A stretch of 48,791 nucleotides of DNA from Deltaproteobacteria bacterium RBG_16_64_85 (GCA_001798885.1 MGQW01000014.1:1-48791); one strand, 5' to 3'. Numbered from the stretch's first letter, positions 9,265-18,191 are shown. A program made the numbers and translations. The notes: generated by a model not told the origin, from the sequence alone.

Positions 9265-10284
9265 ATGGCCCACCCGGATTCGAAAGCCGAACGTACGTGG
9301 CGGCGACTGGCGAAAGGCGAGCTCTCCTGGGAGACGTTGCGTCTCCGGTCCCGGATCCTCGACCGTATCCGCGCCTATTTTCGCGCGAGTGGGTTTCTCG
9401 AGGTCGATCCGCCGATCGCCGTGCTCTACCCGAACATCGACCCGAATGTCTACCCCGTGAGCCTGTCGGACGCGCACGGCCGGGTTTCGCAGCGGTTCCT
9501 CCACACCTCCCCCGAGCTGTCGATGAAAAAGCTCCTCGCGGCGGGATCGGGCAACCTTTTCTCCCTGGGAAAGGTGTTCCGGGACCGGGAAGGCTCCCCT
9601 CTCCACCATCCCGAGTTCACGATGCTGGAATGGTACCGTGTCGGCGAATCCGCGGAGGCGGTGATGGAGGACGTCGAAGCGTTGACCCGGACCCTGGCGC
9701 TGGAAATCCACGGGCGGGAGGAGATCCGGCGGGGAGGCGCAATCATTCCCCTCGGCGGGAAGTGGGCCCGGTGGGAGCTGTCCGACGCCTTCGATGCCCT
9801 GCTCGGGGTTTCCATGGGAGATGAAGGGTCGTTGCGGGCGGCCCTCTCGCGGAAGGGCTTGCGGCCGGGCACCGCGGAGCGGTGGGAGGACCTCTTCTTC
9901 CGCTCCTGTGTGGACGTGATCGAGCCCGCCCTCCGGGAAAGGGGGGCGATCTTCCTGACGGGCTTTCCATCCGCGCTCGCCGCGATGGCGAGGCGGCGGA
10001 AAGGGAACGAAGAAATCTGCGAGCGGTTCGAAGGGGTTCTCTGCGGCGTGGAGCTCGTCAACGGCTACGAGGAGCTGACCGACCCCGTCGAGCAGGAAGA
10101 GCGCCTTCGGCAACTGGCGGCGCGGCACAAACATCAAACGGGCATCGTGCTCCCGATCGACCCCGACTTCCTCGACGCTCTTCGCATGGGGCTGCCGTTC
10201 TGCTCGGGGGCCGCTCTCGGCGTCGACCGGCTGGCCATGCTTCTTCTGGACAAGGAAACGATCGAAGACGTGGCCATCCGATGA
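9265..10284 (+). CDS. epmA: EF-P lysine aminoacylase-like LysRS paralogue (EpmA/GenX/PoxA)
   Basis: The 339-residue protein is a class II lysyl-tRNA synthetase catalytic core without the N-terminal OB-fold anticodon domain, which is the hallmark of EpmA. Motif 2 is visible as FRDREGSPLHHPEFTMLEWYR-like sequence near residues 110-130 and motif 3 as GAALGVDRLAMLL at the C-terminus. EpmA attaches (R)-beta-lysine to a conserved lysine of elongation factor P. Neither efp nor the aminomutase epmB is in the window. AGGAAGGA precedes the ATG. The last four bases overlap the next gene (ATGA), implying translational coupling. Confidence 0.88.
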   Translation: MAHPDSKAERTWRRLAKGELSWETLRLRSRILDRIRAYFRASGFLEVDPPIAVLYPNIDPNVYPVSLSDAHGRVSQRFLHTSPELSMKKLLAAGSGNLFSLGKVFRDREGSPLHHPEFTMLEWYRVGESAEAVMEDVEALTRTLALEIHGREEIRRGGAIIPLGGKWARWELSDAFDALLGVSMGDEGSLRAALSRKGLRPGTAERWEDLFFRSCVDVIEPALRERGAIFLTGFPSALAAMARRRKGNEEICERFEGVLCGVELVNGYEELTDPVEQEERLRQLAARHKHQTGIVLPIDPDFLDALRMGLPFCSGAALGVDRLAMLLLDKETIEDVAIR

Positions 10285-11456
10285 ACAACCCCTCTCTGCT
10301 GCTGTTCCTGCTCTCGTTCGGGCACCTGTGCACCGACATCGTGCAGGGGGCGCTTCCCGCGCTCCTGCCGTTCCTCAAGGACAAGTTTTCCCTTTCCTAC
10401 ACGGTCACCGGGACGCTCCTGCTTGCTGCCCACCTGACCTCTTCGGTGATCCAGCCGCTGTTCGGATACGTGACCGACCGGAAGCCGTTTCCGATCCTGC
10501 TGGCCCTGGGGTGCCTGGTCTCGGGCGCCGGCATCGCGCTCGTCCCGTTCTCCCCCGGCTTCGCGTGGCTGATCGCCTTCGTGATGTTCACGGGGCTGGG
10601 AACCGCCGCCTTCCATCCGGAGGGGTTCAAGGCGACCGCCTGCATCGCCTCCGTGAAGCGCGCCACGGGGATGTCGCTGTTCTCGGTGGGGGGGAACCTG
10701 GGGTTCTCCATCGGCGCGCCTGCCGCGATCTTCCTCGTCTCCCGGTACGGATTGCACGGCGCTGCGGGACTGCTCCTCCCCGCGGCGCTGGCGGGCGTGC
10801 TCTTCCTGCCCGCGCTTCCGCACATCCGCCGGCGGATCGAGGCGGTCTCCGAAAAACCCGCTCCCATCGGCCGCAACGGCGTGGAACACCCCGTCTACGC
10901 GGTCTCGCTGATCGTCCTCATCGTCGTTTTTCGCTCCTGGACGCAGCTGGGCCTGGCCACCTACATCCCGTTCCTCTACCGGGCGGAGCTTTCGAACAAC
11001 CCCGATTTCGTCGCGACGCTGCTCTTCCTCTTCCTGGGGGCGGGAACGATCGGCACGCTCGCCGGCGGGCCCCTGGCCGACCGGATCGGGCACCGGAAGA
11101 TGCTCTTCTATTCGATGGCCCTCCAGGTCCCGCTCATCCACCTGTTCCTCATCTCGAAAGGTTGGCTCGTTTTCGCGCTGGCGGGTGTCGTGGGGGCCAC
11201 GATCGTTTCGACCTTCTCCGTCACGATCGTCATGGCGCAGGAGCTGTTTCCCCGACGGATGGCGACGGCGTCGGGGACGATCGCGGGGTTCGCGATCGGG
11301 ACGGGGGGGATCGGGGTCACCCTCCTGGGAGTGGTGGCCGACCGGTACGGCGTCCCCGCCGCAACCCACCTCATCAACATCTTCCCCGCGGTCGGCGCGA
11401 TGCTGGCGCTCGGCCTCCCCATCGCCTGGAAGCAGGCGCAGGAGACCGCGGCGTGA
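10281..11456 (+). CDS. MFS transporter, fosmidomycin-resistance (Fsr)-like
   Basis: The start is the ATG at 10281, overlapping the epmA stop; the 391-residue product has about 12 hydrophobic segments. The opening FGHLCTDIVQGALPALLPFL, then LFGYVTDRKP and a GTAAFHPEGF motif in the loop after TM4, are typical of the Fsr branch of the major facilitator superfamily. It is an inner-membrane, proton-driven exporter or uniporter. Family members have been linked to drug or small-molecule efflux, but the substrate here is unknown. It overlaps the amidohydrolase gene by four bases (GTGA), so epmA, mfs and the amidohydrolase are probably one transcript. Confidence 0.82.
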   Translation: MNNPSLLLFLLSFGHLCTDIVQGALPALLPFLKDKFSLSYTVTGTLLLAAHLTSSVIQPLFGYVTDRKPFPILLALGCLVSGAGIALVPFSPGFAWLIAFVMFTGLGTAAFHPEGFKATACIASVKRATGMSLFSVGGNLGFSIGAPAAIFLVSRYGLHGAAGLLLPAALAGVLFLPALPHIRRRIEAVSEKPAPIGRNGVEHPVYAVSLIVLIVVFRSWTQLGLATYIPFLYRAELSNNPDFVATLLFLFLGAGTIGTLAGGPLADRIGHRKMLFYSMALQVPLIHLFLISKGWLVFALAGVVGATIVSTFSVTIVMAQELFPRRMATASGTIAGFAIGTGGIGVTLLGVVADRYGVPAATHLINIFPAVGAMLALGLPIAWKQAQETAA

Positions 11457-12316
11457 GGCGGATCATCGACGTCCACGTCCACCTCTACCCGGAAAAGCGC
11501 CTCGGGGGGTTGATGCGCTGGGTTCACCGGGGGATGCCCGACCATCCCGTCCCCGTGGAGATTACGGTCCCGCAGGTCATCAACGACCTCCGCGAGGCGG
11601 GCGTCGAGAAGTTCCTCGCCGCGGCCTTCCCGCTGGTCCCCGGCGAAGCGCAGGAGCTGAACCGGTTCAACGCTCTCCTTGCGCGATCGATCCCCGAGAT
11701 GATCCCGCTGGGGACGGTGCACCAGGACGACGCGGACCCGGAAGGCCTGGCCAGGGAGGCGCTGTGCTCCCTGGGCCTGAAGGGGATCAAGCTCCACCCG
11801 ATGATGATGCGGATGGAGATCAACGACCCCCGGATGGCAAAGGTTTTCGCCCTCGCCCAGGAGATGGGGCTCCCCATCCTTCTTCATACGGGTTTCGAGG
11901 AAGGGTACGGCAGGGACATCCCGGGCGAGGAATGGGAGAAGCTGTTCCGCTCCTTCCCCAGGCTCACCTTCCTGCTGGCGCACATGTTCTTCCCCGATCT
12001 CCCGTTGGGGTTTGCCCTTCTCGACCGCTTCGAGAACATTTTCCTCGACTGCACGAACGTATTCGGGATGTACGGATGGCCCGAGGGACCCTTGCCGTTC
12101 GGCATCTCCCGGCCCTGCTGGGGGAAGGAAACCTTCCTTTCCGCCGTCGAGGCCAATGCCTCCCGGGTCCTCTTCGGCAGCGACCACCCCGCGGGAACGG
12201 GGACGATGGGGAAGATCGTGGAGCAAGTGGAAACGTTCGGGCTGTCGAAGGAGGCCGTGGAGCGGATCCTCTACCGCAACTCGCACCAGTTACTCAACCG
12301 CCTCGGTTTGGAATAA
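11453..12316 (+). CDS. Amidohydrolase-2 family metal-dependent hydrolase
   Basis: The GTG start at 11453 overlaps the preceding stop codon; the product has 287 residues. It is a TIM-barrel amidohydrolase of the ACMSD/amidohydrolase-2 type: an HxH metal motif in DVHVHLYP at the N-terminus, LKGIKLHPM for the mid-barrel strand, LLHTGF, LLAHMF, and the late metal aspartate in VLFGSDHPAG. Enzymes of this group are decarboxylases or hydrolases of small carboxylates. The reaction cannot be assigned. Coupling to a transporter gene suggests the two act on the same compound, which is inference. Confidence 0.8.
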   Translation: MRRIIDVHVHLYPEKRLGGLMRWVHRGMPDHPVPVEITVPQVINDLREAGVEKFLAAAFPLVPGEAQELNRFNALLARSIPEMIPLGTVHQDDADPEGLAREALCSLGLKGIKLHPMMMRMEINDPRMAKVFALAQEMGLPILLHTGFEEGYGRDIPGEEWEKLFRSFPRLTFLLAHMFFPDLPLGFALLDRFENIFLDCTNVFGMYGWPEGPLPFGISRPCWGKETFLSAVEANASRVLFGSDHPAGTGTMGKIVEQVETFGLSKEAVERILYRNSHQLLNRLGLE

Positions 12317-12358
12317 AATACGGGATCGAGCCGAAGCCAACGGGCAAGGAGAGAAGGA

Positions 12359-13504
12359 ATGGGAGAGGAAGGAAACGGAAACAACGCCGCCTCGAAGGAC
12401 TCCCGCCGGAAGTGGGCACTGGGGATCTTCTTCGTCGCCTCCGTGACGACGGTTGTCTCCGGCGCATTCTACTGGTGGTGGCGTCAGACCCACATCGCCA
12501 CCGACGACGCCTTCGTCGAGGGGAGGATCCACCCCGTTGCCGCCCGTATCCAGGGGACGGTAGCCGAGGTGCTCGTGGGCGACAATCAGCCGGTGAAGAA
12601 AGGACAGCCGCTCGTCCGGATCGACCTGGAGCCGTACGCCGTCCGGGTATCCGCCGCCGCCTCCGCCCTCTCGGCCGCTTCGGCAGACCTGAAGGCCTCC
12701 CGCTCGGACACCAAGGCCGCCCAGGAGGATATTGCGGCAGCGCGGGCCCATCTCGTCCAGATGCGGGCGGCGGTCGAGGCGGCCCGGGCGAAGGGGGCAC
12801 TCGCCGAAGCGCGGCTCGCCCAGGCCGACCGGGATGCGGAGCGCGCAAGGAACCTCTTCGAGCGGCATTCCATCAGCCGCGAGAGGAACGAGAAGGCCCA
12901 GACGGAAAGCCTGGTGGCAAAAGCCCAGGGCGACGTTGCGCGGGAGGAACTGCGTCTCGCGGAGGCTGCCCTCCCCGCGCAGGAAGCCCTGATCGCCCAA
13001 CGGATGGCGGTCCTCGGCCAGCGGGAGGCCCGGATCGGCCAGCGGGGCGCCGACCTCAAACAAAAGGAATCCACTCTCGCCGAGGCGAAGCTTTACCAGG
13101 GATACACCGAGGTCGTCGCCCCCGCGGATGGGTACATCACCCGGAAAAACGTCGAAGCCGGCCAAGTCGTCTCCCCGGGCCAGCTGCTGCTCGCGGTCGC
13201 CTCGCTCTCCGACGTCTGGGTGGTGGCCAACTACAAGGAAACCCAGATCGAGAAGATCCGCCCCGGCCTGCAGGCCAAGGTCCGCGTGGACACCTATCCC
13301 GGCAAGGAGTTCAAGGGAAAGGTGGAGAGCATCATGGCGGGGACCGGCTCCGCCTTCTCCCTCTTCCCGCCGGAAAACGCCACCGGGAACTACGTCAAGG
13401 TCGTGCAGCGGGTGCCGGTGAAGATCATCCTCGAGAAGGGGGAGGACCCGGACCATCTCCTCCGGATCGGGATGTCCGTCGAACCCACGGTCCTCATCCA
13501 GTAG
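12359..13504 (+). CDS. emrA: EmrA/HlyD-type membrane fusion protein
   Basis: The 381-residue protein has one N-terminal transmembrane helix (about 20-42), a biotinyl/lipoyl-like half starting at THIATDDAFVEGRIHPVAARI, a long alanine/arginine/glutamate-rich helical hairpin (about 90-240), the second lipoyl half with VVAPADGYITRKNVEAGQVV, and a beta-barrel domain with WVVANYKETQIEKIRPGLQA. This is the periplasmic adaptor of a tripartite efflux pump. It is followed by an EmrB-type MFS transporter gene and, further on, a TolC-type gene, so the three likely form an EmrAB-TolC system. The substrate is unknown. Confidence 0.88.
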   Translation: MGEEGNGNNAASKDSRRKWALGIFFVASVTTVVSGAFYWWWRQTHIATDDAFVEGRIHPVAARIQGTVAEVLVGDNQPVKKGQPLVRIDLEPYAVRVSAAASALSAASADLKASRSDTKAAQEDIAAARAHLVQMRAAVEAARAKGALAEARLAQADRDAERARNLFERHSISRERNEKAQTESLVAKAQGDVAREELRLAEAALPAQEALIAQRMAVLGQREARIGQRGADLKQKESTLAEAKLYQGYTEVVAPADGYITRKNVEAGQVVSPGQLLLAVASLSDVWVVANYKETQIEKIRPGLQAKVRVDTYPGKEFKGKVESIMAGTGSAFSLFPPENATGNYVKVVQRVPVKIILEKGEDPDHLLRIGMSVEPTVLIQ

Positions 13505-13665
13505 TGTCCCGCCTCGTAAATAGGCTGAGCACCGAGAACGCCGATGCGCCGCGCCGGCAAGGCGCGCGACCGAGGCGTACTGGGAGAGTACGGTGAGGGA
13601 GCGCAACGCAGCCGGAGAGGATGCAGCGGCGTTCGAATGCCAGGTTATTTGCGAGACGGGGCACT
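13503..13665. repeat. About 163-bp hairpin-forming, MITE-like repeat
   Basis: The sequence fills the emrA-emrB gap. Its ends form an imperfect terminal inverted repeat: 13503-13526 pairs with 13642-13665 in about 19 of 24 positions (core CCTCGTAAATA versus CTCGCAAATA). A second nested pair is GAACGCCGATGC (13536-13547) with GCAGCGGCGTTC (13623-13634), matching 11 of 12. At the centre GTACT (13577-13581) and AGTAC (13587-13591) flank a 5-base loop. There is no coding potential of its own. It resembles short non-autonomous or REP-like elements dispersed in deltaproteobacterial genomes. A structured RNA between co-transcribed genes is the alternative. No second copy was seen in the window. Confidence 0.6.
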
Positions 13666-13671
13666 AAACGC

Positions 13672-15270
13672 ATGAACGGAGGGAACCGGTTCGGCAACGC
13701 GGTCGGAGCGATGCGCGAGAACAAGTGGATCGTCGCCGTCACCGTGATGCTCCCCACGCTGATCGAGATCATCGACATCAGCGTGGCCAACGTCTCCCTC
13801 GACCACATCCGCGGGTCGCTCTCCGCGGGGATCGACGAGGCGGGGTGGGTCCTGACCTCCTACCTCGTCTCGAACGCCATCATCATCCCGATGACGGGAT
13901 GGTTCGCCCGCTCCTTCGGCCGGAAACGGTACCTCCTCTTCTCCATTTTCCTCTTCACCGCCGCCTCCTTCCTGTGCGGGTCCTCCACGAGCCTGGGGAT
14001 GCTCGTCTTCTTCCGCGTCCTGCAGGGGATCGGCGGGGGGGCGCTCCAGCCGCTCTCGCAGGCGATCCTCCTGGAGTCGTTCCCGCCGAAAGAGCACGGG
14101 GTCGCCATGGCCATCTTCGGCATCGGGATCATGTTCGGGCCGATCATGGGTCCCCTCATGGGCGGCTACATCACGGATACCTTGTCCTGGAGATGGATCT
14201 TCTACGTCAACCTCCCGATCGGGCTGCTCGCCGTCTTCATGGTGACGCTCTTCATCCACGACCCGCACTACCTGAAGCGGACGGAGAAAGTGAAGGTGGA
14301 CCTGTGGGGGATCGCCCTTCTGACCGTGGGAATCGGGGCCCTCCAGATCGTCCTGGACAAGGGACAGCGGGAAGACTGGTTCCAGTCCGACTTCATCCTT
14401 GCGCTCTCGGCGGTCGCGGTGCTCGCCCTCGCCCTCTTCGTCATCGTCGAGCTGTACATCGCGGAACATCCCATCGTCGACCTGCGAGCGTTCCGGAACG
14501 TGTCCTTCAGCACCGGCAACGTGGTGATGTTCATCGCATTTTTCAACCTGCTCGGGAGCATCGTGCTGCTGCCGCTCTACGCGCAGCTCCTCCTGGGGTA
14601 CACGGCGTTCCTTGCCGGGCTCGTGCTGTCGCCCGGCGGGGTCGCAACCCTTCTCGTCATGCCGATCGTGGGAAAGCTCATCGGCAAGCAAAACCCCAAG
14701 TATCTTCTGACATTCGGGATCATCGTGTGCGCCTTCTCCACCTACGCCATGTCCCGCTTCAGCCTCGGGGCGGACTTCTCCGCGCTCATGTGGCCGAGGA
14801 TCTACCTGGGGATCGGGATGGGTTGCCTGTTCATCCCCCTCACCACCCTGACGCTTTCCTCGATCCCACGGCCCCAGATGGGGAACGCCACCTCCATCTA
14901 CAACCTGCTGCGCAACCTCGGAGGCTCCTTCGGCGTGGCGTTCGCGACGACGATGTTCGTCCATCGCGGCCAGCTCCACCAGAGCCACCTGGCGGAGCAC
15001 CTCACCCGGTTCGACCGGACCTTCACGACCGCCGTCGAGTGGGGGAAAGCCTTCCTCGCGAGGCGGGGCGTCCCCGAAATCGCCGCCGAGCCCACCGCGA
15101 TCAAGGCGATTTACGCCCAAGCGGTCCGCCAGGCGACGGCCCTGGGGTTCAACGACGCCTTCTTCGTCCTCTCCATCCTCATGGCGTGCGTTCTCCCGCT
15201 GGTTCTCCTCCTCCGGCGGCCCGCTCACCAGGGAGGGCCACCGGGCGCGGGGGGGGACGCTCCTGTTTGA
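13672..15270 (+). CDS. emrB: EmrB-type DHA2 (14-TM) multidrug MFS transporter
   Basis: The ATG at 13672 gives 532 residues; no good ribosome-binding site is visible and an ATG at 13711 is possible. The protein has the 14-helix DHA2 layout: TVMLPTLIEIIDISVANVSL in TM1 (motif D1), WVLTSYLVSNAIIIPMTGWF, the motif-A loop RSFGRKRYLL, and motif C in TM5 (GIGIMFGPIMGPLMGG). It is the proton-driven inner-membrane component that works with an EmrA adaptor and a TolC channel. A hairpin repeat separates it from emrA. The frame extends upstream to an ATG inside that repeat, which is probably not used. Confidence 0.88.
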   Translation: MNGGNRFGNAVGAMRENKWIVAVTVMLPTLIEIIDISVANVSLDHIRGSLSAGIDEAGWVLTSYLVSNAIIIPMTGWFARSFGRKRYLLFSIFLFTAASFLCGSSTSLGMLVFFRVLQGIGGGALQPLSQAILLESFPPKEHGVAMAIFGIGIMFGPIMGPLMGGYITDTLSWRWIFYVNLPIGLLAVFMVTLFIHDPHYLKRTEKVKVDLWGIALLTVGIGALQIVLDKGQREDWFQSDFILALSAVAVLALALFVIVELYIAEHPIVDLRAFRNVSFSTGNVVMFIAFFNLLGSIVLLPLYAQLLLGYTAFLAGLVLSPGGVATLLVMPIVGKLIGKQNPKYLLTFGIIVCAFSTYAMSRFSLGADFSALMWPRIYLGIGMGCLFIPLTTLTLSSIPRPQMGNATSIYNLLRNLGGSFGVAFATTMFVHRGQLHQSHLAEHLTRFDRTFTTAVEWGKAFLARRGVPEIAAEPTAIKAIYAQAVRQATALGFNDAFFVLSILMACVLPLVLLLRRPAHQGGPPGAGGDAPV

Positions 15271-15292
15271 CACCGGCTTTTTGCGGTATACT
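15267..15292 (+). promoter_or_regulatory. Promoter-like pair before the YbaK-like gene
   Basis: A perfect TTGACA (15267-15272, overlapping the emrB stop) and TATACT (15287-15292) are separated by only 14 bases, shorter than the usual 16-18. An A-rich stretch follows. The YbaK-like ATG is 80 bases downstream. Short spacing makes the call uncertain. Confidence 0.35.
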
Positions 15293-15371
15293 TAAAAAAA
15301 CTACCGGCCTGTCGTTCGTCCACTCCTCTGCCTGGCGAAAGAAGCCGCGAAATAGCGGCGGGAGGAACCCC

Positions 15372-15854
15372 ATGAGCATCCCGGAAAAGCTGGCCCGGTA
15401 CCTCGAAGAGCGCAAGATCCCCTTCAAGGCCACGACGCATCCGGAAGCGTTCACCGCCCAGCAGTCGGCGCAGGCCGCCCACGTGCCCGGCCGGGCCTTC
15501 GCCAAGTCGGTGATGGTGAACGTGGACGGGAAGATCTGGATGGCGGTCGTCCCGGCGACGGAGCGCGTGGACCTCGCGCGGATGCAGAAATGCCTGGGGG
15601 CCAAGAAGGCCCGGCTTTCCAGCGAGGCCGAATTTTCGCCCCTGTTCGTCGACTGCGACCTCGGGGCGATGCCGGTCTTCGGCTCGCTGTACGGCGTGCC
15701 GGTACTGCTGTCGCACGAACTGACGGAGAACGAGGAGATTGCGTTCACGGCGGGTACCCACAGGGACATCGTCCGTCTGCGGGTGAGTGACTTCCTCACC
15801 GCCGAGAAGCCCAAGGTATGCGAGCGGGAGGCGATCCTGGCCGGCACGAACTGA
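15372..15854 (+). CDS. YbaK/ProX-type aminoacyl-tRNA deacylase-like protein
   Basis: The ATG at 15372 follows GGAGG and gives 160 residues. The single YbaK/EbsC domain shows YLEERKIPFKATTHPEAFT at the start, the invariant lysine of the family in GRAFAKSVMVNV, and the later strands GAMPVFGSLYGVPVLLS and FTAGTHRDIVRL. Family members hydrolyse mischarged tRNAs in trans (for example Cys- or Ala-tRNAPro). Some stand-alone members have unknown substrates, so the exact tRNA is not assigned. The gene lies between emrB and tolC and has its own promoter-like sequence, so it may be only a positional insert in the efflux cluster. Confidence 0.82.
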   Translation: MSIPEKLARYLEERKIPFKATTHPEAFTAQQSAQAAHVPGRAFAKSVMVNVDGKIWMAVVPATERVDLARMQKCLGAKKARLSSEAEFSPLFVDCDLGAMPVFGSLYGVPVLLSHELTENEEIAFTAGTHRDIVRLRVSDFLTAEKPKVCEREAILAGTN

Positions 15855-15997
15855 TCCCCGCACTGGCCCCGTTCCCGTACTACACGCCGCCATTTTTCTG
15901 TTATTCTTCGTGTGTCCGGCCCCTCGACACTCCCCTTGGCGCCTTTCTGTAATCCTCACCCGGGGACGGGCGCGAAACGATCTGGAGGTGGAAGATC

Positions 15998-17275
15998 ATG
16001 AAACCCTGCCTGAGGATCGCGGTCATCACTGCGGCGGCGTTTCTGATGCTGCAGGCCTGGCTTCCGCCAGGCCTCGCCGACAATGTGTCGTGGGACCTCG
16101 ACCAGGTCGTGCAGATCGCCCTCGCCCGCCACCCCCTGGTCAGCCAGGCCGATGCGGATACCCAGGCGGCAGCGGCGCGAAAAGGACAGGCGCAGTCGTC
16201 CTACTACCCGCAGATCGGCCTCTCCACCGGATACGCCAGGTCCCGGGCGTTCTCTCCCACCCTCCAACAAAGCCTCACGTCCTCCTCCGAGTTCCTCCAG
16301 GGCAATCTCTCCCAGATCCTCACCGATTTCGGCCGCACCGGCGCCGCGGTAGGCCGGGCCGAGGCGCTGTTTTCGTCCTCGAGGGAAACGGGGAGATCCG
16401 TCCGCGAGGATGTCGCTTTCAGTGCAAAGGTCGGCTATTACAACGTCCTGCGCGCGCAGCGGATCCTCACCGTCAGCCAGGAGACCGTGAAGCAGCGCGA
16501 ATCCTTATCCAGGCAGGCGCAGGCCTTCTACGAGGCGGGGATCCGGGCGCGGATCGACGTCGCCCGGGCACAGGCCAACCTGTTCCAGGCGCGCGCGGAT
16601 CTTACCGGCGCCGAGAACGATCTCCGGGTCGCGCGGATCACGCTCCTCAACCGGATGGGGGTCGACGGGCCCAGGGGCTTCGAGCTGAAGGACACGCTCG
16701 CCACCGAATCCGTCCCCGGCACGCTGGAGGAGTGGGTCAAGGAAGCGGAAGCCGGCCGGCCGGAGCTCCGGGCTCTGCTGGAGCGGGAACGTGCAGCGGA
16801 CATGGCCCTTCGCGCCGCCCGGGCGGGGAACTACCCGGTCCTCACGGGCAACGGTGGATACGGGTACGCTGCCGAAGACATGCCCCTCGAGCAGAACTAT
16901 ATCGTCACCGTCCAGCTTTCGGTCCCCATCTTCACCGGGTTCCTCACCCGCCAGCAGGTGGCGGAGGCGCGGGCGAACCTCGATTCGGCGCGCTATGCCG
17001 TGACCGACTTCCGGAGGCTGGTCCGCCTCCAGGTCGAGCAGGCGGCCCTCTCCGTCCGCGCCGCCTCCGAGCGCAGCGACGCGCGCCGGAAAGAGAAAGA
17101 GGCCTCCGAGGAGAACCTGCGGCTGGCCACGGGGCGTTACGAGGTGGGCGCGGGGGACATCATCGAGATGATCGACGCCCAGGTGCAGATGGCCCGCTCG
17201 GACACCGACATGATCGACGCTCTGTACGATACCAGCATCTCCATCACTTCGCTGCTGCGCGCAATGGGACGGTAG
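15998..17275 (+). CDS. tolC: TolC-family outer-membrane efflux protein
   Basis: The 425-residue protein starts after GGAGGTGG and has a signal peptide (hydrophobic AVITAAAFLMLQAWLPPGLA). The mature part has the two homologous halves of the TolC/OEP fold: long helices rich in Ala/Arg/Gln (VVQIALARHPLVSQADADTQ early; ARANLDSARYAV late), with short strand regions such as YYPQIGLSTGYARS and NYIVTVQLSVPIFTGF. It forms the trimeric exit duct through the outer membrane. The likely partner is the upstream EmrA/EmrB pair; the RND pump at 36466-40729 has no OEP gene next to it and could share this one. Confidence 0.88.
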   Translation: MKPCLRIAVITAAAFLMLQAWLPPGLADNVSWDLDQVVQIALARHPLVSQADADTQAAAARKGQAQSSYYPQIGLSTGYARSRAFSPTLQQSLTSSSEFLQGNLSQILTDFGRTGAAVGRAEALFSSSRETGRSVREDVAFSAKVGYYNVLRAQRILTVSQETVKQRESLSRQAQAFYEAGIRARIDVARAQANLFQARADLTGAENDLRVARITLLNRMGVDGPRGFELKDTLATESVPGTLEEWVKEAEAGRPELRALLERERAADMALRAARAGNYPVLTGNGGYGYAAEDMPLEQNYIVTVQLSVPIFTGFLTRQQVAEARANLDSARYAVTDFRRLVRLQVEQAALSVRAASERSDARRKEKEASEENLRLATGRYEVGAGDIIEMIDAQVQMARSDTDMIDALYDTSISITSLLRAMGR

Positions 17276-17280
17276 AAAAC

Positions 17281-17676
17281 TTAATAAGCCGTGCGGGACA
17301 CGGGAAGCGCGGTGGACTGCCCCCGCGCGAGGACGCGGCCGTCCCCGGCGGTGACGGTGAGCTCGCAGACCATCGACTGCCGCCCGCGGTGGAAGACGCG
17401 GGACTCCCCGATCACTTCCTCGCCGGGCTTCGCCGCCCGGATGACGTTCAGGCTCCACTGGACGCCGACCGCATCGGTAACCGCGTTGACCGACAGTGCG
17501 AACGCGGCGTCGGCGGCGGCGAACAGCAGCACCCCGTGCCCGATGTTGTGCGCATTCAAAAACCTCTCCTCCACCTTCACCGACACCCGCGCGTACCCTT
17601 CCCGGGCCTCCAGCAGCTTCATCCCGAAGTTCTGGATCAGCCGGTCCCCGTTCCAGATCTCCTCGATCCGCCCCAT
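17281..17676 (-). CDS. PaaI-type hot-dog thioesterase
   Basis: The ATG at 17676 is chosen because GGGGAGAA precedes it; it gives 131 residues, the normal size for a single hot-dog domain. The sequence RFLNAHNIGHGVLLFAAADAAFA matches the PaaI signature, in which the Asn/His region and the central Asp act in thioester hydrolysis; VIRAAKPGEEVIGESRVFHRGRQ gives the following strands. Family members clear phenylacetyl- or hydroxyphenylacetyl-CoA and related esters. The substrate here is unknown. It lies eight bases after the gamma-carbonic anhydrase gene and is presumably co-transcribed with it. It is convergent with tolC, five bases away. Confidence 0.82.
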   Translation of the reverse strand: MGRIEEIWNGDRLIQNFGMKLLEAREGYARVSVKVEERFLNAHNIGHGVLLFAAADAAFALSVNAVTDAVGVQWSLNVIRAAKPGEEVIGESRVFHRGRQSMVCELTVTAGDGRVLARGQSTALPVSRTAY

Positions 17677-17684
17677 TTTCTCCC

Positions 17685-18191
17685 CTATCCCTTCCGGTAC
17701 GCCTGCGCGTACTCCACGTAATGGTCGGCGGTGATCCGGTTGGCGTCGGCCGACTCGGGCGCAAGGATCTTCACCACTTTCCCCGGCACGCCCATCACCA
17801 GGGCGTGGGGAGGGACAACCATCTTCGGCGGGACGACGGCGCCGGCTCCGATCACGCTCCCCCTGCCGATCACCGCGCCATCCAATACGACCGAGCCGAT
17901 CCCGATCAGGCAATTGTCCTCGATCGTGCAGCCGTGCGCGACAACCCCGTGCCCGAACGTCACGGAGTCGCCGACGGTCACGGCGTCGGCGTAGGTCACG
18001 TGGAGCGTGCAGTTGTCCTGCACGTTCGTCCGCTTCCCGATCCGGATCCGGTGGATGTCCCCCCGAATGACGGTGTTGAACCAGACGCTGGAGTCTTCCC
18101 CGATCTCCACGTCGCCGATGACGGCCGCGCCGTCGGCCACGAACACCGTGGAATGGCAGACGGGAACGATCCCTCGATACGATAGAAGCAC
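17685..18191 (-). CDS. Gamma-carbonic anhydrase-like hexapeptide protein
   Basis: The GTG at 18191, with GGGAGG upstream, gives 168 residues; an ATG at 18230 would add 13 unlikely residues. The protein is a left-handed beta-helix of hexapeptide repeats (AAVIGDVEIGEDSSVW, IGRGSVIGAGAVV), ending in a C-terminal helix. The three histidines of the metal site are present: CTLHVTY, then GHGVVAHGC. Family members (CaiE/YrdA/Cam type) bind Zn or Fe at trimer interfaces; some hydrate CO2 while others show little activity. Activity is therefore probable but not certain. CO2 handling would suit a genome with CO oxidation, which is inference. Confidence 0.85.
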   Translation of the reverse strand: MLLSYRGIVPVCHSTVFVADGAAVIGDVEIGEDSSVWFNTVIRGDIHRIRIGKRTNVQDNCTLHVTYADAVTVGDSVTFGHGVVAHGCTIEDNCLIGIGSVVLDGAVIGRGSVIGAGAVVPPKMVVPPHALVMGVPGKVVKILAPESADANRITADHYVEYAQAYRKG

